A DNA stretch of 64,000 nucleotides from Bdellovibrionales bacterium RIFOXYD12_FULL_39_22. GTDB lineage: Bacteria > Bdellovibrionota > Bacteriovoracia > Bacteriovoracales > Bacteriovoracaceae. A program made the translations under genes and the position numbers. The notes under the pieces were generated by a model. The model was not told the origin of the DNA. It was given only the letters and a program-made list of their open reading frames with translations, and ran no database searches. This document shows, piece by piece, positions 1 to 7,548 of the stretch; position 1 is the stretch's first letter; each line of letters opens with the position of its first letter. The stretch lies in the NCBI GenBank assembly GCA_001770205.1, contig MEQL01000061.1, positions 1 to 64,000 on the forward strand. The letters run 5' to 3'.

Positions 1-262
1 AGTTCGAATGAACGAGATTCTCTTAGTGTTTTTTCTGGCCTACGTGTATGCGTAGTTTTTTTCTATCTGCTAGATACTCCGTAAGTTGGGCAATAAAAAT
101 CCTTACGATTATATTGTATACTGCCTTAAGCATAAAAAGGAGATGAAAGATAATCCAGAAAGTTTTTTCCCTTGGAACTTAGGAGATAAAGTGGCGTCCA
201 TGCCAGAACACCATCGAATGAAGTTTTGGGCCCCTCGGCCTCCAATCCTTTCTGGCCAATGA
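1..262 (+). pseudogene. IS66-family transposase (TnpC) C-terminal remnant
   Basis: Two plus-strand frames together read like the C-terminal tail of an IS66 DDE transposase. Frame 1 (1-81) gives ERDSLSVFSGLR, comparable to the family's RNSLFYKT-RGA segment. Frame 2 (74-262) gives NPYDYIVYCLKHKKEM and then ESFFPWNLGDK, matching the NP-F/Y-DYL and MPWNY signature at the end of IS66 transposases. The frame change near 74-84 and the window edge make it non-functional as seen. It is on the strand opposite to the neighbouring tnpA/tnpB genes, so it cannot be their own downstream gene. The family match is from memory of the signature, not an alignment. Confidence 0.6.
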
Positions 263-286
263 TAGAGTGCAGAGGCATCGTGATGG

Positions 287-637
287 CTATCCAATTTTCT
301 TCCATGGCGCCGGCAATTTAACGCTTTTGGGATCTCCTCCCCGTAATAATAAATGAAGGTGTTCCATCATGACCTCCGCCGGAGTCTCCTTTTCCTTCCA
401 CCATTGGAAACGGCCTTGAGCAACTCTTTTAGTCACCATCACTTCTCCGTGTCCATCAAACAGGTATAACCGGATCATCGTTTTGGATAAATTAATAAAA
501 ACAAACATTCCGCCTTCTAGTGGATTTTGATTCATTTTTAGACGACATGCGGCCTCTGTTCCATTGAAGCCACTGCGAAAATCTAGCGGTTCTGTGCAGA
601 CGAAAATTTTATTTTGCATGGCAATCTGAAAAATCAT
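287..637 (-). CDS. tnpB: IS66 Orf2-like protein TnpB
   Basis: This 116-residue protein has the usual size and signature of the IS66 accessory protein TnpB. It opens with IFVCTEPLDFRSGFNG, has the central GGMFVFINLSKTMIRLYLFDG segment split over FVF and LYLFDG, and then KRVAQGRFQWWKE, which corresponds to the family's KRLEQGRFxWP. Its start overlaps the tnpA stop by four bases (ATGA), the normal IS66 arrangement. TnpB is needed for IS66 transposition, but its biochemical role is not settled. The expected tnpC does not follow: about 25 bases downstream an oppositely oriented tnpC remnant ends, so this element is incomplete. Confidence 0.8.
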   Translation of the reverse strand: MIFQIAMQNKIFVCTEPLDFRSGFNGTEAACRLKMNQNPLEGGMFVFINLSKTMIRLYLFDGHGEVMVTKRVAQGRFQWWKEKETPAEVMMEHLHLLLRGGDPKSVKLPAPWKKIG

Positions 638-1035
638 TTTATCACTCCGATAAAAGAGTTAATTATCGAAAGTAATTCTTGTTCGCCGCTAACTGCGACC
701 TCAAGTTGAAATCCCGTTGGCGATGTTAGTGTCACCAAAGATTTTCCGATTTCAGAATTTGGAAGATGATTTTTATTCATTTTAGGTAGCTCTTGAATAA
801 TAATAGGCCTGCTATTATTTGGAACTTTTCCCATTTCCTTCTTGGCAGTTAATAGAAGCCACTTTGAAATCAAGCTACGAGGCACTCTGGTTTGTTTGGC
901 GATGGGTGTTGGCCCATATTTAATAGAAGCTGCGCAAATTTTATCTATTAATGGTTGTGGGTAGCGTCTTTTTTTTGAACTACCATAGGTAGGACATTTT
1001 AAAACATCATTGGTCAACTGCTCTAATTCTGTCAC
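634..1035 (-). CDS. tnpA: IS66 Orf1-like DNA-binding protein TnpA
   Basis: This 133-residue protein sits directly upstream of tnpB with a four-base overlap. The N-terminal half has a helix-turn-helix-like segment around residues 25-65 (YPQPLIDKI ... PIAKQTRVPRSLISKWLL). The C-terminus (LVTLTSPTGFQLEVAVSG) resembles the IS66 TnpA tail that reads IELTLPGGVRL in other members. The start is a GTG preceded by AGGAGG at good spacing. With tnpB it forms the left two-thirds of an IS66 element whose transposase gene is missing. It is probably expressed but unable to mobilise itself. Confidence 0.7.
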   Translation of the reverse strand: MTELEQLTNDVLKCPTYGSSKKRRYPQPLIDKICAASIKYGPTPIAKQTRVPRSLISKWLLLTAKKEMGKVPNNSRPIIIQELPKMNKNHLPNSEIGKSLVTLTSPTGFQLEVAVSGEQELLSIINSFIGVIK

Positions 1036-1327
1036 TTGAATACCTCCTGTTGTTATTAACTAAACACAGGATGACAGAAATTATATTGCTTTTCTACGCA
1101 CAGTTACCGTAAGCAGGGACATAAAAAGATTGTCGTCGGCGTAAGATAGTCTTGATAAGAAAAAACAAAAAATTCGCTATCATTATCTGAAACAAAATTC
1201 CAGACCCTACATTTGATGTTTTATTGGCAGGTTTTGGTTAATATTTAGGTGGCTGGTTTTGCGTAATATTTTGCAGTCAGCAAGCCGATTAACTTGTTTT
1301 TTTCGAAAAACTGGAGATAATAACTCT

Positions 1328-1768
1328 ATGACTTTAAATGATATTTCAGTTCAAATTAGTGAGACAATTCCCAAAATCGAAAAAGCACTAAAACATTTAG
1401 AGTACAGCTTCCGTAAAATTTCAAAATTTCCAGTCAGGTTTGATATAGAAGATTTAGAAATCCTAGAATCATTTGAATCTTTCACGTCTAGATTCTCAAG
1501 ACTAAGCGATATTTTCTCCGCAAAGCTTTTAAGATCGCTCATCTTAAAAGGAGATCCATCATTCAAAGGCAGTTTATCCGATTTTTTAAATGAGTCGGAA
1601 AAGCTAGGTTATATTTCAGATTCAAAAAGATGGTGGGCAATTCGAGCTCTTCGCAACAAAGAGGCCCATGAATATACTGACGAAGATTTAAGGAAATATT
1701 TTGAGGCCATAAAAGCAGAATCAATCTTTGTTGTTTCTGAAACGAAAGCACTTCTTAAAAAACTATGA
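1328..1768 (+). CDS. HEPN-domain toxin (HepT-like) of a HEPN-MNT pair
   Basis: This helical protein of about 146 residues carries RNKEAHEY near residues 108-115. It is an exact Rx4HxY motif, the catalytic and AMPylated signature of HepT-type HEPN ribonucleases. I chose the ATG at 1328 because GGAG lies about 11 bases upstream; the longer TTG start at 1259 adds a basic stretch with no ribosome site. Its stop overlaps the start of the nucleotidyltransferase gene by four bases. In characterised pairs HepT cleaves RNA and is silenced when MntA adds AMP to the motif tyrosine. That role is inferred from motif and gene pairing. Confidence 0.8.
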   Translation: MTLNDISVQISETIPKIEKALKHLEYSFRKISKFPVRFDIEDLEILESFESFTSRFSRLSDIFSAKLLRSLILKGDPSFKGSLSDFLNESEKLGYISDSKRWWAIRALRNKEAHEYTDEDLRKYFEAIKAESIFVVSETKALLKKL

Positions 1769-2076
1769 GAATATCCGAAAAAGAAAAAAATATTATTCTA
1801 TCTACACTAAATTCATTCCATCATAAAGATGTACCCAATACTAAAATATTTCTACACGGAAGTAGAATTGATGATAACTTGAAAGGTGGCGATATCGATC
1901 TATTTTGGATAATTGATGATCAATATTATGAGAACACAGTTAGCAAAAAGCATTATATCGTTTCCGATTTATCCTTGAAACTTAATGAGCAGAGAGTTGA
2001 CCTAACTATTATTAAAATGTCTGACAAAAATGGGCACAGCTTTTTTAATAATTCACAAAAATTAGAGCTCTCATAG
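1765..2076 (+). CDS. MNT-type minimal nucleotidyltransferase antitoxin (MntA-like)
   Basis: This 103-residue protein has the minimal nucleotidyltransferase signature HGSRIDDNLKGGDIDLF near residues 31-47, a GS-x9-DxD metal and nucleotide site. A further acidic residue lies in QRVDLTII. It is translationally coupled to the HEPN gene (ATGA overlap). The known role of this family is to inactivate the partner HEPN toxin by transferring AMP groups from ATP to its tyrosine. A close paralogue lies at 8835-9158 in the same island, sharing the HGSRIDD and GGDIDLF blocks and the ELSLELNEQRIDL-type tail. Confidence 0.82.
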   Translation: MRISEKEKNIILSTLNSFHHKDVPNTKIFLHGSRIDDNLKGGDIDLFWIIDDQYYENTVSKKHYIVSDLSLKLNEQRVDLTIIKMSDKNGHSFFNNSQKLELS

Positions 2077-2313
2077 TCTGAGTCAGCCAAAATCCACTAA
2101 TCAAAATCTTCTATCTATATCTTTATTCTTTTTTTCTTCCCTATCGAGTCTAGCTTTTTTCTGTCCCTCGAGCAGTTTAATTTTGTTTGTGCAACAATTA
2201 ACCGAGCCCAGCACTCAGGTGATGAATAAGCACATCAGCTCTGGGACAATATCTTATAATCGACGATAATTACCTCTTTTTTTACCTGTTTTAAGCATGT
2301 TAACTGTTTTTCA

Positions 2314-2342
2314 TTGACAATGGTGTCACACCAGTGTAACAT
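2314..2342 (+). promoter_or_regulatory. Promoter with internal palindromic operator before the RHH/RelE pair
   Basis: A consensus -35 TTGACA (2314-2319) is followed after 17 bases by TAACAT (2337-2342) as the -10. Between them lies the perfect 13-base palindrome TGGTGTCACACCA (2321-2333). GGGGG at about 2351 is placed as ribosome-binding site for the ATG at 2363. RHH antitoxins usually bind such palindromes to repress their own operon, so this is a likely autoregulatory operator (inference). Confidence 0.65.
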
Positions 2343-2362
2343 ATTAAAAAGGGGGTTGAATT

Positions 2363-2581
2363 ATGCCTACGTTAAAAAAAAGAATTAATTTGTCTGTTGA
2401 TGATTCATTATATTCAGAGCTGGAAGAGTTACAAAAAATTAGGAAAGCACCTTCTCTATCGTCAATTGTAATTGAGCTTACCAAAGAGGCCTTAGAGCTT
2501 CAGGAGGATTTGTATTTTGCCCGTATCGCTCAAGAGAGAGAGGATGAAAAAGAGGTCTCTCATAGGGAGCTTTGGAGTTGA
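2363..2581 (+). CDS. Ribbon-helix-helix antitoxin
   Basis: This 72-residue protein has an N-terminal RKxxxL-type beta strand (KKRINLSVDDSLYSELEELQ) followed by two helices, the pattern of CopG/RelB ribbon-helix-helix antitoxins. A charged C-terminal tail (REDEKEVSHRELW) would wrap the toxin. It lies 21 bases after a promoter with a palindrome in its spacer. The toxin gene starts inside its stop codon. Together these features support a type II toxin-antitoxin operon, with this protein binding DNA and neutralising the RelE-like partner. Confidence 0.8.
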   Translation: MPTLKKRINLSVDDSLYSELEELQKIRKAPSLSSIVIELTKEALELQEDLYFARIAQEREDEKEVSHRELWS

Positions 2582-2847
2582 GCTGGAAAATCACTTATAA
2601 AAAATCAGTAAAAAAAGATCTTAAATCTATTTCAAAAGATATTCAGTATATTATCAAGAGGGCAATAGAGGAAAAACTAATGATTGATCCAATCAAGTTT
2701 GGTCTTCCATTGCGAAGAAATTTAAAAGGATACATGAAACTTCGAGTTGGAGACTATAGAATTATATATTCGATTGATGAATCAATTGTTACAGTTCATG
2801 TTATCAAAATTGGCCATCGCAAAGACGTTTATGGGCGTATGGAGTAA
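2578..2847 (+). CDS. RelE/ParE-family toxin
   Basis: This protein of about 89 residues has the RelE-fold signature: Lys-rich N-terminal helices (ITYKKSVKKDLKSI), then LRVGDYRIIYSI and VHVIKIGHRKDVYGR. The arginines of the RVGDYR and GHRKDVY blocks correspond to residues used by RelE for mRNA cleavage on the ribosome. The start is probably the TTG at 2578, which shares bases with the antitoxin stop; a TTG at 2572 is also possible. Tight coupling behind the antitoxin is standard. The target (mRNA interference or ParE-like gyrase) cannot be decided from sequence. Confidence 0.82.
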   Translation: MSWKITYKKSVKKDLKSISKDIQYIIKRAIEEKLMIDPIKFGLPLRRNLKGYMKLRVGDYRIIYSIDESIVTVHVIKIGHRKDVYGRME

Positions 2848-3031
2848 TTCATACGGCTAAAAAGTAAAACGGTTCTCTACACCAAGTCCCCTTCTCCAGT
2901 GGCCGGTTAAGTCCCTTCTTGTAGTATCCTTGTTCAATAGACTAATTTTTAAACAATTAGCTTGTGCAACGCCCTGGAATTTAACAGCATTACGGTGGTG
3001 AATTTGGCTCGCCAATTGCTTTTCTAAGAAT

Positions 3032-4441
3032 ATGAAAGGTCTGACTTATATATTTCTAATCCTTATTTTAAGTATTACTACTTTCGCAAATTATGCGGAG
3101 GCGTCAAATATAAGAGAGAAGGTTTGTGAGGATCTGCAAAAGAAGAAAAAATTAAATATTAAACTTAAGCAGTGCTTTAATATTGCCAACGAATTAGGCC
3201 AACTTTTTGTAGCACATGTTGATGGATATGGAAGTGATGACCCTATTTCTCAAGGATACCTAAAGTTAGTAAAAGATTATGACGTTGGTGGAGTCATTGT
3301 GCAGGAAGGAATGGTTGATGACCTAGTAGAACTAAAAAAATCACTTGAACGACTAAAAGCAAATCAAGAAACGCCACTAATCACATCTATCGACTTTCTA
3401 TCTATTCCAAAAAATGAGAGGAAGTTTGACTCTATCTTTGTTGGCATCGGGTGGGATTCGGAAGAGGATATATTAAATTGGAGAAAACCAAATGCCTGTA
3501 TAAAAAGAAAGGCATATTTAACAGCACTATTACAAAAGATGACTGGAATTAATACGGCCCTGGGTCCAGTTGTCGAACATAAGTGGTCCAGCGATATTGG
3601 TGCAGGCGGATTGGTTGATAATACGGATCAAACGACGACAGAGATGTATTTTGATTTGAAAGATGCCTATGACGAATTAGGCGTGGAGACTACAATCAAG
3701 CATTTTCCCTTTACGCCGGAGACTTTTAATCTTCACAGGGATAATAAAGATACACATATCCCAAAAGAAAAAGTGATGAGTATGATTAAAATTTTCGGCG
3801 ATATTTCCAGTAGATCAGACATAGTCATGACGACACATATTTACAACTCAACCATTGATAAAGATAATATTGCAACATTTTCAGAAACCTGGATTAATTT
3901 GTTACGAGCCGGTGGATTTAAAGGGCTTATTATGACTGATGGCATGTTTATGCTTTCAAAACAAGATAAAGCAAAAATCTTTTTATCAGGTTGGCCGCAT
4001 GAACAAATTAAACTATCCGATTTCGATGTACTGTTTACTGCAAAGGCAATTTTGGCAGGTCACAACCTTGTGTTGTTAGAAGGCTCGTCTGGAGATTTAA
4101 AAAGAGTTTTTAGGGGAATATTGGAAATCATTGCCAGTAATACCGATGTTGGAAATAAATTAATCAATCAAATAAATACAAGCTATAAAAGCATTATGGA
4201 TTACAAAAGCAAAAAAGGAAATATTTTAAGACAGGATTTGTCTTATGACTCTAGCGTTTTTAACGCTGCTCTTGAACTATTACAAGACGACAATCTTTGT
4301 TCTAGAGATGAAGATTTTGCTAACCTTAAACATGCAGTTAAAAAATTACAAACAGAGAGCAGTATAATGGACTTTGATAGTTTAAAATCAGAAATAAAAG
4401 ATACCGGAATAATTAAGCCAATATGTTCGGACTGTTTGTAA
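3032..4441 (+). CDS. Secreted glycoside hydrolase family 3 protein (NagZ-like)
   Basis: This 469-residue protein has a clear signal peptide (about residues 1-24). GH3 N-terminal-domain motifs follow: GQLFVAHVDG, VGGVIVQEG, NTALGPVVE, KHFPFTPETFNLH, and KGLIMTDGMFM. The Asp of MTD is the family nucleophile, and the DTH after KHFP matches the histidine loop of NagZ-type beta-N-acetylglucosaminidases. It is longer than a typical NagZ (about 340 residues), with a helical C-terminal extension. Export suggests it acts in the periplasm or outside the cell on amino-sugar glycans such as peptidoglycan. It stands alone inside the accessory island. Confidence 0.75.
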   Translation: MKGLTYIFLILILSITTFANYAEASNIREKVCEDLQKKKKLNIKLKQCFNIANELGQLFVAHVDGYGSDDPISQGYLKLVKDYDVGGVIVQEGMVDDLVELKKSLERLKANQETPLITSIDFLSIPKNERKFDSIFVGIGWDSEEDILNWRKPNACIKRKAYLTALLQKMTGINTALGPVVEHKWSSDIGAGGLVDNTDQTTTEMYFDLKDAYDELGVETTIKHFPFTPETFNLHRDNKDTHIPKEKVMSMIKIFGDISSRSDIVMTTHIYNSTIDKDNIATFSETWINLLRAGGFKGLIMTDGMFMLSKQDKAKIFLSGWPHEQIKLSDFDVLFTAKAILAGHNLVLLEGSSGDLKRVFRGILEIIASNTDVGNKLINQINTSYKSIMDYKSKKGNILRQDLSYDSSVFNAALELLQDDNLCSRDEDFANLKHAVKKLQTESSIMDFDSLKSEIKDTGIIKPICSDCL

Positions 4442-4765
4442 TTATAATAGATTTTCTTAAGCAAATGCTGGCCTGACCCATTAAAATTGCTCCCAAAATT
4501 ATGTATAATTCTATGCGATGGAGGAAGCGTGGCACGAAAAAGAACATGACAGACTAAATCCATTATTTACATGTTTGGCCGTGTAATAAAACTGGATGTT
4601 ATCAACTTACTTGACCATAGAATTTTCAAATATTACTTCTAATATCAGCGCCTTTAGTAATTTTTTCAATCAACACTTTAAATTATTAAGTATCAGTTTA
4701 AATTTTTGTAAAGAAGATAGCATCAACTCGTTTCAACGACCAAGTAAAAAAAAGGAGATGCTACC
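4442..4765. other. Intergenic stretch, no supported gene
   Basis: This AT-rich gap follows the GH3 gene. A short open frame at 4518-4586 (starting MEEAWHEKEHDRLNP) looks faintly protein-like but has no recognisable family. No strong hairpin was seen. AAAAAGGAG just before 4766 is the ribosome-binding site of the next gene. Confidence 0.4.
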
Positions 4766-5107
4766 ATGTGTACTTGTGAATTTTGTAATACCGAATTTAC
4801 CCCCAGACCTCAAGTAAAAAATCCAAGAGCGTGTAATAATAACCCATGTCAAAGGCTCAGGCAGGCAGCGAATGAAAGAGAATGGCGACAGCTCAATGAT
4901 CATCTTAATTCTAAAGAGTATCACCAGATACGCCGAAATCAGCGTATTGATAAGATAAAAAAAATAAATGCAGTGGTTATAAAATCGTTGTCTATTGGTG
5001 CCGAATTTCTTGGATTACCTATCGACGTTAAAGTTTTTTGCGGTCATTTTGAACACCATTTTTTTAGAACTTGGGCTGAGGAAAATAAACAAGTTCTGGA
5101 CTGTTGA
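4766..5107 (+). CDS. Small zinc-finger-like protein next to recombinases
   Basis: This 113-residue protein has four cysteines spaced C-x2-C-x15-C-x4-C at residues 4-28 (CEFC ... ACNNNPC), suggesting a zinc-binding module. A strongly basic helical stretch (QRLRQAANEREWRQ, QIRRNQRIDKIKK) follows, suited to DNA binding. AAGGAG lies at ideal spacing before the ATG. It directly precedes a decayed recombinase locus, so it may be an accessory protein of that mobile unit. That link rests on position only, and the family is not recognised with certainty. Confidence 0.6.
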   Translation: MCTCEFCNTEFTPRPQVKNPRACNNNPCQRLRQAANEREWRQLNDHLNSKEYHQIRRNQRIDKIKKINAVVIKSLSIGAEFLGLPIDVKVFCGHFEHHFFRTWAEENKQVLDC

Positions 5108-5227
5108 CTTACTTTATAATTTTGAACAGTTAGAACTATCTCATTTGTAATATTTTCTACAATCAAGCTCATCGCTCTTTAAAATTATCTAGATTATGGT
5201 TTCTCCACCGAAAAAAAGGAGAGAGTT

Positions 5228-5332
5228 TTGAACTTTATTGATGATGACCAAATATTTATTAATATTTTAAATGGACTTCTATATCCAAGAGAAATTCCTC
5301 TCGATCTATCTGGATTGAGTGGCCTATGTTAA
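5228..5332 (+). CDS. 34-residue ORF coupled to the recombinase
   Basis: A TTG start with AAAGGAGAGAG just upstream opens a short frame (MNFIDDDQIFINILNG and so on). It ends at 5330-5332, overlapping the ATG of the recombinase at 5326. It could be a leader peptide, or the true N-terminus of the recombinase separated by a one-base frameshift. I favour the latter because the recombinase locus is decayed elsewhere. Confidence 0.35.
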   Translation: MNFIDDDQIFINILNGLLYPREIPLDLSGLSGLC

Positions 5333-5872
5333 AATTAGTTCAATATGAAAAAGAGACACAGAAGCTACTGGAGAGAAGGGAGTATCGTCCCGATGCTCAT
5401 ATTCATCATCAATATCTAATTGATGAGTATATCAAATCACACCGAATAAGAAATCATTCACCAAAAACTATTAAAAAAATCAGACCTTCCTTAATTCATG
5501 GTTTAAAGACCATGGGAATTATCTTCGCCCTCTTTTTGTTTGGGAGGCGATGGAAGCAGGAATTGGCCGACAGAGAATAGTGAATTATGGACAAAATTTA
5601 ATTGACCTTGATATTGCTAATCAGACAATTAGAAACTATCTAGGAATGCTGCAAGGATTTTTTTCTTTTGTACTATCCCGCCCCTATATTATGGATATTG
5701 ATAGGCCTATTAATATTGCTGATCATTACAATCGTATCGAACAACCAATTAGTGAATATGAAATTCCTACTCATGCGCTTAATAGAGAAAAAAAAGGTGT
5801 TCCACTTGATCCAGAACGAATCATTGATTTTTTAAAAATAGTTAGAGAGCATTATTTAGGAGACGGTAGATA
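5326..5872 (+). pseudogene. Tyrosine recombinase 1, frameshifted and truncated
   Basis: The first frame (5326 to about 5505) contains a SAM-like core-binding segment (LIDEYIKSHRIRNHSPKTIK). The reading then moves to the frame ending at 5873, giving KDHGNYLRPLFVWEAM and TIRNYLGMLQGFFSFVL, then SEYEIPTHAL and KGVPLDPERIIDF. The shift lies near 5500-5510. The catalytic domain expected after HYLGDGR is absent: an insertion sequence begins here and a different recombinase N-terminus lies on its other side. It is therefore a pseudogene with an IS-associated deletion. The fold assignment is good; the exact family is uncertain. Confidence 0.65.
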
Positions 5873-5891
5873 GTGACCTGTCGGGTAACTT
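5873..5891 (+). repeat. Left terminal inverted repeat of the IS
   Basis: GTGACCTGTCGGGTAACTT pairs with the right end at 7531-7548. The only difference is one extra C in this copy. Confidence 0.8.
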
Positions 5892-6067
5892 CGGTATAAT
5901 TCAGAGGATGGCATAGCATTTTTTGTCGCATACTCATTGTTATCGATCGAAAAAATATTTTAAATATTTTCCACCGAGGCCTATTCAGCTCGTTTTTTAT
6001 AGCGTAAGATTTTTTTAGATGACGAACATCAATTACTTTAAAAAACAAAAAATCATTGGAGAATCGC

Positions 6068-7431
6068 ATGTCAACAGACAGCAGTGGTATTTATCAACAA
6101 GACCTTTTAGATTCATTGGCATCAATAACGGTAGATGTATCAACAGAGTCCCGCTATCGAATATTGAGTGGTCATCTACCATGGAGCGAGCTTGCCGATG
6201 TGGCAAACAAATATCGATCTCAAAAAATCGACATCAACAACGGTGCCAAGTTAGACCTTCGCTTACATCTAGGAATTTATATTGCCAAATCAATGAATGG
6301 TTGGACGGACAGAGAGGCAGAAGAAATGGTTCGTTACCATGTAGGAGTACGAGTTTTATGTGGAATTGCATCATCAACCAAAACGATCGATCACACAAGT
6401 ATCGAAACATTTCGCAATATGATTGGGCCAGAGGGAGCAGCAGAGATCAACAAAATAATTGTCAACTCTGCAATGAAACATGGATTTACAGGAGCGAAAT
6501 TGTGCGCTTCCGACACAACAGTGCAGGAAGTGCCGATTGCTTATCCTACGGAAGTAGGCCATATGAAAAAAATTGGAGAGGCATTGCTTGGTATTGGAAA
6601 AAAACTTCATTCGGGTTTATCAAAGAGTGCCCAAGAAATTTTTTCACGAGCAAAAGATATTTTTACAGAGATACGATTGTTTACTCGGGGCAAAAAAGAG
6701 AAGGCCAAGGAGAAGAAAAAGAAATTATCAATAAAAATGCAGAAAGAGGTCACAGCACTTTACGAATTAATTTCAACAGCAATTTCCCAATTGTCCAGCA
6801 AAAGTCGCAAGCAGTATCAGGAGAAAATAGACCTGTTTGGCAAAATGCTAAAACAGATAGACCAGTGGATAAAAACAGGGATACATCCAACAGGAAAAAT
6901 AATCAGCACTTGGCATTTAACAGCAAGAGCAATTACCAGGGATAAGGTAGCGAAGGCAACAGAGTTTGGAAGACGGTGGATCGTCACTCGTCTACAGAGA
7001 GGATACGCCATTGGCAAACAATGTATCAAAATTGGAGCTGGTTCAGATGCATTGATCGCGGAAGAGATTTTGGCGAATTTTGTAGAAAATACGAACGGAG
7101 AAATTCCAAAGCAGTTTGTATTCGATCGCGGGGAGATGGGCCAGTAAATCATCAGGTGATCGAAGATTTGGGAATCAAGCAAAATTGTATTTTCCGCAAA
7201 GGCAAAGCAAAAATGGACGTTGGCCCAAGAGCATTTTCTATAGCAAAGCGCGAGCGGGCCCTGACAGAAGCAACGATTGCAACACTCAAAACATTACGAT
7301 ATGGCTTCAACAAACCAAGAGCAAAGTCAGCGGAGTGGTGTACAACCATGGGTCATCTTGCGTTTTTAGGGATGAATACGAGCAAGATATTGCGGGATTG
7401 GGCAGCAATGAAGAGCGTGGTTGCTGTATAG
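6068..7431 (+). CDS. DDE transposase with a frameshift
   Basis: The start is the ATG at 6068, with GGAG seven bases upstream. The first frame runs to a stop at 7147 and the product continues in another frame to 7431. Joining at the GGGG run near 7130 gives FDRGGDGPVNHQV, so one G is missing or a -1 slip is used. The DDE residues appear to lie in CASDTTVQE, QFVFDRG and EATIATLKTLRYGF. A Lys/Glu-rich coiled insert lies between the first two acidic blocks. Without frameshifting the C-terminal Glu would be lost, so this copy is inactive or relies on recoding. Confidence 0.7.
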
Positions 7432-7530
7432 GTTTAACTGGCCACCTAACGAAAATATCACTATCAAGAATGCATATACTAAAATAAAAGCCTCGGCCAA
7501 ATAGGCAGTTTTTGTACATCAGATCTTTTT

Positions 7531-7548
7531 AAGTTACCCGACAGTCAC
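7531..7548 (-). repeat. Right terminal inverted repeat of the IS
   Basis: AAGTTACCCGACAGTCAC is the reverse complement of the left end apart from one missing base. It marks the downstream boundary of the element. Confidence 0.8.

Larger units (their letters stand above)
5873..7548 (+). mobile_element. Insertion sequence, about 1.68 kb, DDE transposase
   Basis: The element is bounded by inverted repeats that match except for one extra base (5873-5891 and 7531-7548). It encodes one transposase over most of its length. It lies inside a tyrosine recombinase locus. No clear target duplication is visible: only TA is shared by the two flanks. That, with the missing recombinase sequence, suggests a deletion at one edge after insertion. 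The transposase motifs recall the IS1182/ISNCY part of the DDE superfamily, but the family is not settled. Confidence 0.75.

Noticed and set aside
109-294. 61-codon minus-strand frame beside tnpB
   Set aside because: It is the antisense of the plus-strand IS66 transposase tail, whose motifs are recognisable.
1105-1125. GTAAGC sequence as a possible IS66 end
   Set aside because: Its orientation is wrong for the right end of the minus-strand element and no matching partner was found.
2836-2855. Hairpin CGTATG / CATACG at the RelE-like stop codon
   Set aside because: Only six base pairs and no T tract, so not a convincing terminator.
4596-4817. 73-codon plus-strand frame
   Set aside because: AT-rich composition, no ribosome site, and it overlaps the well-supported zinc-finger gene in another frame.
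5842-6069. 75-codon minus-strand frame over the IS left end
   Set aside because: It spans the recombinase-IS junction and so cannot be an ancestral gene.
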